From the NCBI RefSeq assembly GCF_029867415.1, contig NW_026705304.1, positions 434,001-498,000 of the forward strand: DNA of 64,000 nucleotides, read 5' to 3'. The notes under the pieces are model-generated. The model worked only from the letters and a program-made list of their open reading frames with translations. It did not search any database and had not been told where the DNA came from. Numbering within the stretch: position 1 is the first letter of the stretch; each line of letters begins with the position of its first letter. The DNA comes from Vicia villosa (Eukaryota > Streptophyta > Magnoliopsida > Fabales > Fabaceae). Below, piece by piece: positions 56,221 through 64,000 of the stretch. The position numbers were made by a program, and so were the translations under genes.

Positions 56221-58345
56221 CTGGTGCTTCTATTGAATTTGCATTGCGATAGTTTCTTTGTTTTTGAGTTTTGTGAATATCGTATATTTTGTGCATATTC
56301 TCATACTTGTATATTTTCGTATATTGATACATGTTTATATTTTCATACTTATACATGTTTATGTGTTTGATTTTGTCCCTCTTTACTTTTGCTATTTAGC
56401 AAGGTGAAGTTGGCTAAACAAATTGAACTCGGATAGTTCGTAAATTCTAAATCTTCACTTTTCAATTTGTTTAGCCAATTAAGGATTTTGTAAATATTGC
56501 GTTTTATGTATATTTGTGTTTTGACACATACTTGTGTATACTTTTGCTTTAGATTCGTTTGTTAAGTGTTTGGGCAGGTTGTCTTTTTTAGGTTGCGTTT
56601 GAGGCGGAAGCATTGGCTTACCGCGAGGAAGTTACTTACCATTCGCGAAACAATAAAAGGCGTCGAGCTAACGACGTAAAACGAGCGCTTGTTGGGAGGC
56701 ACCCCAACGGTTTTATTTTTCTGTTTTTCTGTAAATGAGTTGTGTAGGTGATAAGTGGAGGCCGCACTGAAAATTCTGTTTTTCTGAGCTGGTTCTATTT
56801 TTCTGGTGTAGCGCGCGTCGCGCCGCGTGGGAGCTGGAAAGCTTGGTTTGGCAGAATATAGGGCGCGTCGTGCGGTCTTGAGGGCGCGTCGCGCGCCCTG
56901 TAACTTTTGGTCAGTGAACTCTTTTTAATGGTTCACTCGGCCCGCATTTTTATCACTTACACCAAGGCTGTATAGTATTGTATTTTATAGTTATAATTTT
57001 AATTCTTTTGTTGTTGTTTAGACTCAAATTTTGGCCCGATTACTTGAAGTCGCATTGGTAATTCTCCAATTTTGATAGATTCAACATGCCGGTTGTGCGG
57101 TAATGATTGTTCAAATTTGTACATAGCAAGGTACTCGTTTATCGCTTTCTATAGCATAACATGTTATGAGACTTTTCATTTGTACAAATTTCATATTATT
57201 CATTCTTTTTGCATAACTTGCTCATGACTTGAATCACAATTAGTTTTCCTTTTTTACCATAAATGTGAGGTGGCTTTCAATTGTGTATATATGCGAGAGA
57301 CCAAAATTTCTTGTTCTAACTGGATATTATTATGTTTAATCTTTCGTTTGTATTGATTTTGTGAATGCACGAAAGTGATCAAGGCACTTGTTTGATTTTG
57401 AGCACAACTACCATAGCCAAATGTCAATTTACCTTGCGAGTGTGTGACCATTCGTAACCCATTTGAGCCTTTTTTATCATTGTCCATTTTGTTTTTGAAC
57501 ATGAGACATAGTTCACATTTTTGATGGATTTTGATTATCGTTTTTCTTGAACCCTTAACTGTGATGTTTAGTTGTATTTTTACCTTGCCTTAGAAAGTAG
57601 GGAGTATTCACTTTATGTTGTGGTTGAATTCAAGTTGGGGAGAGGATGTTTGCCCATTTATATTGTGGTTGATATGAGGTTGTGAAAAGAAAAAGAAAGA
57701 AAAGAAAAGAAAAATGTGTGAAAAAGAAAGAAAAGAAAAAAGAGAAAATTTGAAGAAAAAAAAATATCAAAAAGAGTTTGGAATAAGATTTGTGTTAATA
57801 AGTATTGTGTTTGGTGTGAAACATGTGATGTAGAAGAAGTTTGATTGGAATTTCATTGTTTGAAACTTTGTGGAAGTAATTACTCCCTTAGGTTTAGGCA
57901 AGTTTTTGTTTCGACTAGCTTTAGGACTTATCCCTTGTTTGTTAACCGAGCCACATTACAACCTTGAAAGCCCTTGTGATTCGTGCCGTTGCATTTTCAA
58001 TACTATTTTTGGATGAATGCATAATTTTGTCTATTGTTTGCAATATTTTTGGGTGTGTGTCAAAGTCCTCACCTTTCGGTGTTTTTCATCTACCGATGAG
58101 TTTTTGCTAGGCGTGATTCGTGATTGAGCTTGTTTTGTTTTAGAATATTTTGTATGACTTTTGTACTTAGGATTCGTTTCATTTTCATGTTCGTTGTAGG
58201 ATTGTGGTAAGTGTTTACTTTGTTTGTGCGTTTTTCTTTGAACCGTACAATTGTTTCGTTTTTCCAAATCTTGTTAATTCTTGATTCTTTGGATTTTTAC
58301 TTTTGATTCTTTGAGTGTTTGACCTTGTTTAAGGACAAACAAATT
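56221..58345 (+). other. Internal region of the Athila-like element, non-coding
   Basis: About 2.1 kb with no gag, protease, RT or integrase motif on either strand. Contains GTTGGGAGGCACCCCAAC (56692-56709), several GCGCG clusters with a perfect hairpin GGGCGCG-TCG-CGCGCCC (56882-56898), and a purine-rich AAAGAAAAGAAAAG stretch at 57680-57780. Probably leader plus 3' untranslated region of a once larger element joined by deletion. Confidence 0.7.
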
Positions 58346-58360
58346 CAAGTTGGGGGGAGT
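58346..58360 (+). other. Polypurine tract of the Athila-like element
   Basis: CAAGTTGGGGGGAGT immediately before the 3' LTR. Confidence 0.8.
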
Positions 58361-59677
58361 TGTTAAGTGCCAAAATGTAGTTATTTCGTATATATGTTTT
58401 GTTGCACTTATCGATACCTTTTGTTAATACCGTTGAATAATACCCCGTTTTGTGCATAAATACGTATACTTTGTGAATAGATATGTTTTCATACACTTTT
58501 ATACTTTTTGATAGTTTTCTACTCTTTTTGTAGGTATTCTTGCGTATTTGGAGCATGAGCAATAAAGTGTCGAAGACACGGCTTCAAACGCGCGATTTTG
58601 AGCGACAGAATCAATTCATTCGGTGGCTAAGGCTCAAAATGAGGATGATAAAAATCATCAATTTGACTGTCATTTATTCATTGTTAGATAGGAAATTGAA
58701 TAAGCTTTCCAACGCTTCGAACCGGGCGCAAATCGGAGTTACGGTTCTCAAGTTACGTCATTTTTACTAAAAGCTGTTTTTTCAAGTCAGCGAGTTAGGC
58801 GCGATGCGCGCTCCTGCGCGCGACGCGCGCTGGACAGATCTCAAAATTGCATAAATAGGCGAAAATCAGATTTTTTTAGGTTATGTTTTGGGTATTTTTG
58901 AACCCCAACTCATCCTAGGTCATTTTTGGGTAGATTTAGCTTGGAAACACCATTGGAGCTTGTAATCGGATGATCCGGAGTTGAAGCTTCTTTGCTCGTG
59001 ATTGACACCGTGAAATATTTGGTTTTCTTCTTCTTCTCTTCTCTTTGTATTTCTCTTTTGGTGAGTTTGTATGTAAATACTCTAAACCCATGGATGTTTG
59101 TTACTCTTTCTACTAGTTGTATAAAGCTTGCTTTACAAATCTTAATCGGTGTTTCCTTGATCTTTTTGCTTAAATGTTTTGGATTTGTGTTGTTGTAGAA
59201 ATAGACATCACAAATCTAGATTAGGGGGATATCTGTTAGCTTTTGATTCTAGACATAGGATTGGGGTTAACATCCACTTAATATCTGAGTTTAATGCTTC
59301 TGTGTTGTTTGATCGGTTGAGACATCGTCGAAAGAGCAATATAGTTGAATTCTCGTCGGTGTTGCAGAAATGGACATTGATGTGAGGGATATGTGGTGAT
59401 TCTGATCAGTATTGTAGATTGAGTACGGCGGGGTGATAAATCTAAGTTTGTGAGGAGTAGTTTAGATTCAAACCAGATAAGCTATTCTCTATCAAGACTG
59501 AATTTACTTTATGTTCATATGTTATATTTTCCTGTTTGCTTAAAACCCATTTAACCCAAGCTCATAACTAAGAATCCTTCGAACGGCGATTCAATAGCAC
59601 TAATCTCTGTGGACACGATAATTTCCCGGATAAATACTTCCAAAACTTTTGTTGCTTGCCGCTATACCGCTCCAACA
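58361..59677 (+). repeat. 3' LTR of the Athila-like element
   Basis: 1,317 bp; closest to the block A solo LTR, same length. Confidence 0.95.
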
Positions 59678-59859
59678 GTTTAACAATAGAGACTAAAACT
59701 ACATACATAATAATTTTATGAGAACCAAAATATGTCATTTTTTTAATAAGAATTAAAAATGAAATTTGAGATATTTATAGAAAAAAAAAACATACTGAAC
59801 CCAAAAGAAGTTGTCCATAAAAATACTACCAATATGTTCCCTCAACTTGGGTCAACATT

Positions 59860-60205
59860 TATAGACAACAACATCAATAATCTTTTGCACTACTACATTA
59901 GGAGTAGTACTTTTTCCAAAAACACAACACATTTCTGAATTTCCAGCACTCATGAATAGTTTATGTAAAAGCACATAGTAGAATTCTCAATCTCCAACCT
60001 TTTCTACCACAAATACTGAGTATCCATCTTGCTTCATGATTCCAATCTGCAAGTGTATGCTTCAACTGAAGCCAATCCAATATCTGCAGCTGCAGCCAGA
60101 TAAACTGAAGGTTTGTATATTCAAAGAATAAGTGGTTCTGTATCTCTATGTCATCACAGAAACTACGCTATTATCTCTCTTCAACAGCCGAAACCTCTTC
60201 AGTCT
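59860..60205 (-). pseudogene. Relic of a LINE C-terminal (zf-RVT) region, block B
   Basis: Counterpart of 37040-37390, nearly identical. 60206-60624 is the AT-rich end of block B with nothing recognised. Confidence 0.6.
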
Positions 60206-61739
60206 TCGGTCTTTCTTTAGTAGATAAAACTAAATTATTTTGATTTTGTCTAATAGATTAGTATTTTTATTAGAGGACTTAATTTGTTGAATGCTTAAAA
60301 AAATTATAAGCATTAGATTCGTCCAAAATTTTATATGAATTAATTGGATTAAAAAATAGTTGTACAATTAAAAAATTTCATTTTGTATTAAATTATGTTT
60401 AATAAATGACTAAAAATTCTATTTTAGTTTTTTTTCATAGAAATGATTAAACGTTTTAGTAACTTAGAAAAGTCATGTATTCAAAATTGACACTTAAGGT
60501 GGTTGTTGATCAAAATGATAAATATATTATAAATATAAAAGTATAATAATTTAGAGTTCGATTGAAAAAATAAATAAAATTTAATCGAAAATGATTTAAT
60601 TTATGACTTAAACTTAGCTACATATCTACTTAATATAAATCTAAGGTTGTCATGAAGACAACCCTAGACACAATTTTAACCCTAATGCTGATGTGGCATT
60701 ATAACAGAATTTTCATTCTTTACAAAAATAATAATTTAAATATGCAATTTATAAAATATAAATAATAATATTACATAAATACTTAAATTACATCTTTTTC
60801 TATTCTGTAAGACTGTAACACCTATTACTATAAATAATAATACCACATAAATATTTAAATTATATTTTTATTATGTAACTCCCATTATTATAATTCTCAA
60901 TTGTTTTAATATAAAATCTTTAATTTTTCTATTAATATAAAATTTTAGCCCAAAAAAGTCCCTATTAAATAATCCTTCTACAATATTATTTAAATTCCCA
61001 CATTTTTAAATCCTATTATTTTAATTCTCAATTATTTTCATATAAAATCTGTATTTCTCTTATTAATAGCTCTAATTTTTTATTATTTTAAAAAACTTTT
61101 TATTTTTATTAATTTTATGGATTTTTAGTAACACTCATGACCTCTCACATGCTCATTATTATATTTAAAATGAGAATTTGTATATGTAATTGATTAAAAC
61201 CTTTATAATTAACGATTAATATTAAAACAAAATTATTATTATGAATTAAATTTGATAATTACAATAATAAATTATTTAGTTCTTTATTTAAAATTGCAAC
61301 TAATAAAATATGTTGATAATAATATATTATACATGAAAAAAATAAATGCACTTTTAATTACTACTCAATAAAAATTTAAAATAAAAAATAAAAAAGACAT
61401 GTTATGCTATTCACAAATAATTCTTTTGTTAATTTTCATCTTTTGTTTCTATAATAAAAAAAATTAAAAACAAGTGTTCAAATTAGAAATATTGAACAAT
61501 AAACATATTTTAATTATAATGATTACAAAATTAAAGCTATTCTTAAATATTATTTGTAACTCTTCTAATAAATTATATAAATTATATTGATAATAAAACG
61601 GTAATACATTAAATGTTCTTGATGATAAAATGGTAACCCATCAATTTGTTTTCAATTTCTTTAATTATTAAAAAAATATTCAATATAAATAGTTGATTTT
61701 ATTATTTTTTTTCTTAGTTATCACTTATATTTTAACTGT

Positions 61740-62195
61740 CTTTTGATTGCAGAAGGATTGCAAAGTTGAAGCCGAATCGTTGAAGCTGTGTGAAACTTTG
61801 AAATTCACAGGTTAGTTTTGTTTTTATGATTCGGTTTGTAGGTGATGAAAGTGTATGGATGTGAAATCCGTTTTGAAACTGATGCGTGTTGTTCTTTCTA
61901 AAATCTGCAGGTGAATTTAGTTTGGTGAAGATGATGAACATGTGTGATAGGTTATTTTGAAGGAATTGTCAGGTTATGCAGAATTTGAAGGTAAGGTTGA
62001 GGAAGTTTTTGTGTATGGTTTTGTGTTGATTTGAAGGTGCGAGTTCAATGAGTTTAAGGTTAGTGAAGCTGAATTTTCAGGTTCTATGGATGGTACTCTA
62101 ATGGAAGGTCAAATCATGGAGGAATATTTGTGCAGAATTTTATGGTGAAGGATCAAATGAAATTTGGAGGAAGAAGTTTGAACAAATGAATTTTT
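61740..62195 (+). other. GC-richer, exon-like island inside the Helitron-like element
   Basis: After TTTTGATTGCAG (3' splice-site-like, ending 61750) follows text that reads without stop (KDCKVEAESLKLCETLKF) up to CACAG/GTTAGT, a 5' splice-site-like junction near 61809. Further segments with similar junctions (GTAGGTGATG, CTGCAGGTGA, TCAGGTTATG) continue to about 62195. Composition contrasts with the AT-rich surroundings. It could be a captured gene fragment or a non-coding transcript; I cannot name a source gene. Confidence 0.35.
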
Positions 62196-62743
62196 AACTG
62201 TCATTGACTCAACTTAATCTATGTATCAATTATTTAAATATTTTATCAATAATGTTAAGTAATAATTTATTTTAAGAATCAATATAATATTTCGTTATTT
62301 ACTTTTATAATTTCTTCTTCTTTTTTATTGTTTATTTGAATATAACTATTGTTGTTAACTATTGGTTTTATTTAATAATAATAATAATAACCTTATAATA
62401 TTTTGCTAATACTATTAAATAATAACAACAATAATAATAATAATAATATATTTGACTTTAATTAAGACATTTTAAATTTAAAAATCCATAAATTTAATTT
62501 AATTTTTTAGCAAATTAATAAAATAAAAACTCATAAAAATAAAAATCATTTGCAATTTATATTTTAAAAAATATGAATATTATGTAATTTTTTTGTTTTT
62601 AATAAATAGTTAAGAAATATTCTTTTCATATTATATAATAATAATACTCAAATTTTAAATACAAATTTACATTAATATAACAATTCTTTATATTTATACC
62701 GTAAGACCTATGGAATTCTATAAATTATATTAACACAACTAAC

Positions 62744-62746
<3 letters not shown>

Positions 62747-62800
<54 letters not shown>

Positions 62801-62801
62801 T
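62747..62801. repeat. (AAT)n microsatellite
   Basis: About 55 bases of AAT/ATA triplets. Confidence 0.95.
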
Positions 62802-62889
62802 TTTACTTAATTTTATATTTTATACATTTTATATTCAACTTCCAATTCCTTTTAATATTTTATACAATTTAATATGTAATTTAAATTAC

Positions 62890-62999
62890 TACCTTTAATA
62901 CTCCAATTATCATCGAATATTATAAAATTTCAAATTACTTTATTTTATTTTAAAATTAGTAATAATAGTATTAATTTAAATTCAGATACCACTACTATA

Positions 63000-63074
<75 letters not shown>

Positions 63075-63439
63075 TGTCTAGGTAAACTACCCGTTCGTTG
63101 CACGAATTTTATTCAGTAATATATTTGTTTTATTTTATTTTATTTAACTTCTAATAGTAATTGTGATATTTATCTTCATTAACTTAAAAAAACTCCTACA
63201 ATATTACTTTTTATAATTTATATCACAATTATCATTCATTTTTTTTTAATAAGCAATTTGGACAATTATCATTCATAAAGGCATATTACTATCGTTATAA
63301 CTCCAATTAATTATCATTGAATATAAAAAAAAATTAAATTACTTTTCTTAATTTTAAAATTAATAATAATATTAAAAATTTAAATTCAGATACCACTACT
63401 ATAAGTAATAAAATAATAATAATAATAATAATAATAGTT

Positions 63440-63470
<31 letters not shown>
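62890..63470. repeat. Two imperfect 400-bp-spaced copies of an AT-rich word, each followed by (AAT)n
   Basis: CAGATACCACTACTATAA recurs near 62983 and 63388, each with related upstream sequence (CTCCAATTATCATCGAATAT-like) and each followed by an AAT array (63000-63074; 63410-63467). The second copy lies beyond the proposed Helitron 3' end, so a similar element may be nested or adjacent. Confidence 0.7.
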
Positions 63471-64000
63471 TGTTATACAACTCTATATTTTATACAAATT
63501 AATTTAAATAATTTATAGATTATTATTATTATTATTAATAGTCCTATATTTTAACTGTATTTTCTAAATTTATTATTACTTTAATTTTAATTGTAATTCT
63601 AATTGTAATTGTCATGCCCTCTCACTATTGAAATTTTCTTTTTTTTTTATTAATTTATATTGAATTTATAATAAACCATACAACATTATAAGTTTTGTTG
63701 ATAAGATGTATTTGAGTTTATTATGAATTTAAATATAAATTGTTTACGAAAATATTGATATGGTGTAATCAATTTAATAAAATAAAAAATTATATTACTA
63801 TAATTAATTTATAGTCTTGAAGATTTTTATATTAAATTATATTGAAATATTTATTCACTTTTTAAGTTGATTGTATTGAAAATGATTATATTCTTTAACT
63901 TATATACAATTTAGATTAAAATACCTATCACACGAAATTAATTTATTGTATTGGATAAACAAATTATTTGAAAAAAATGTTGATAAAATTTTACAACAAA
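63471..64000. other. AT-rich terminal stretch
   Basis: No gene, element end or RNA recognised. Confidence 0.5.

Larger units (their letters stand above)
54885..59677 (+). mobile_element. Athila-like non-autonomous LTR retrotransposon, 4.79 kb
   Basis: 5' LTR 54885-56199, primer site 56203-56220, internal region 56200-58360 without coding sequence, polypurine tract, 3' LTR 58361-59677; flanked by GTTTA (54880-54884, 59678-59682). The tRNA-Asp primer site and the hairpin-like GTTGGGAGGCACCCCAAC are features I associate with Athila-type Ty3-gypsy elements. With only 2.16 kb between the LTRs and no gag or pol motifs it depends on another element. Block A has a solo LTR at the same site. Confidence 0.88.
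42826..60625 (+). repeat. Block B of the direct segmental duplication
   Basis: Collinear with block A (12711-37803) once lineage-specific insertions are removed. The right limit falls at CTACATAT, exactly at the TC start of the Helitron-like element. Confidence 0.95.
60625..63116 (+). mobile_element. Helitron-like non-autonomous element, about 2.5 kb
   Basis: 5' end TCTACTTAATATAAATC fits the TC start of plant Helitrons and lies after a host A. The 3' end shows TCTAGGTAAACTACCCGTTCGTTGCACGAA, a decayed form of the CCCGTGC-GCACGGG hairpin, then TTTTATTCAG before a host T where CTAG is expected (one base lost). No inverted repeats or target duplication, as expected for Helitrons. No Rep/helicase coding. 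Interior is very AT-rich apart from an exon-like island. Assignment rests on end motifs only. Confidence 0.55.

Overview
The window is plant nuclear DNA. It is AT-rich, has no operons, and is packed with plant-type transposons: Ty1-copia elements of the SIRE/Maximus type with an envelope-like ORF, L1-type LINEs, an Athila-like LTR element with a tRNA-Asp primer site, Ogre/Tat-like LTR sequence, MITEs and a Helitron-like element. It also carries a spliced plant gene with TATA box and GT-AG introns. The mix points to a legume, probably Fabeae/Trifolieae (inference from element types, no database search). Host genes are few: two intact copies and one decayed copy of a methyl-CpG-binding-domain (MBD) gene.

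Layout: 1-7424 is the internal part and truncated 3' LTR of a SIRE-type element (SIRE-1) whose RT/RNase H is deleted and whose envelope-like ORF is full-length but broken by stops. 7425-12712 is a nearly complete L1-type LINE on the minus strand (LINE-1). 12711-37803 (block A) and 42826-60625 (block B) are direct copies of one segment. The shared core holds, in order, a LINE relic, the MBD gene (minus), a LINE on minus (LINE-2), a LINE on plus (LINE-3), an Athila-like LTR element and another LINE relic. The spacer 37804-42825 holds a third, decayed MBD-family gene and an Ogre/Tat-like LTR fragment. 60625-63116 is a Helitron-like element with a GC-richer, exon-like island, followed by microsatellite-rich AT DNA.

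Because the two blocks are sister copies, each works as the empty-site control for the other. After duplication block A gained a 294-bp MITE (9-bp target duplication), a 606-bp TG..CA element with a palindrome and Pol III boxes (5-bp duplication), a 9.69-kb SIRE element (SIRE-2, 5-bp duplication), a 192-bp tandem duplication, and reduction of the Athila-like element to a solo LTR. Block B gained a 219-bp MITE (9-bp duplication) and kept the Athila-like element as LTR-internal-LTR.

The best candidate for something undescribed is the MBD gene: a six-exon, 415-residue protein with all introns in phase 0, the four residues that read methyl-CpG in animal MBDs, two basic clusters, and an acidic tail of about seven 18-residue repeats. 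The spacer pseudogene shows the same repeats with the exon 5/exon 6 unit copied again. Second is the 606-bp palindromic element. All transposon genes except the SIRE gag ORFs carry at least one break.
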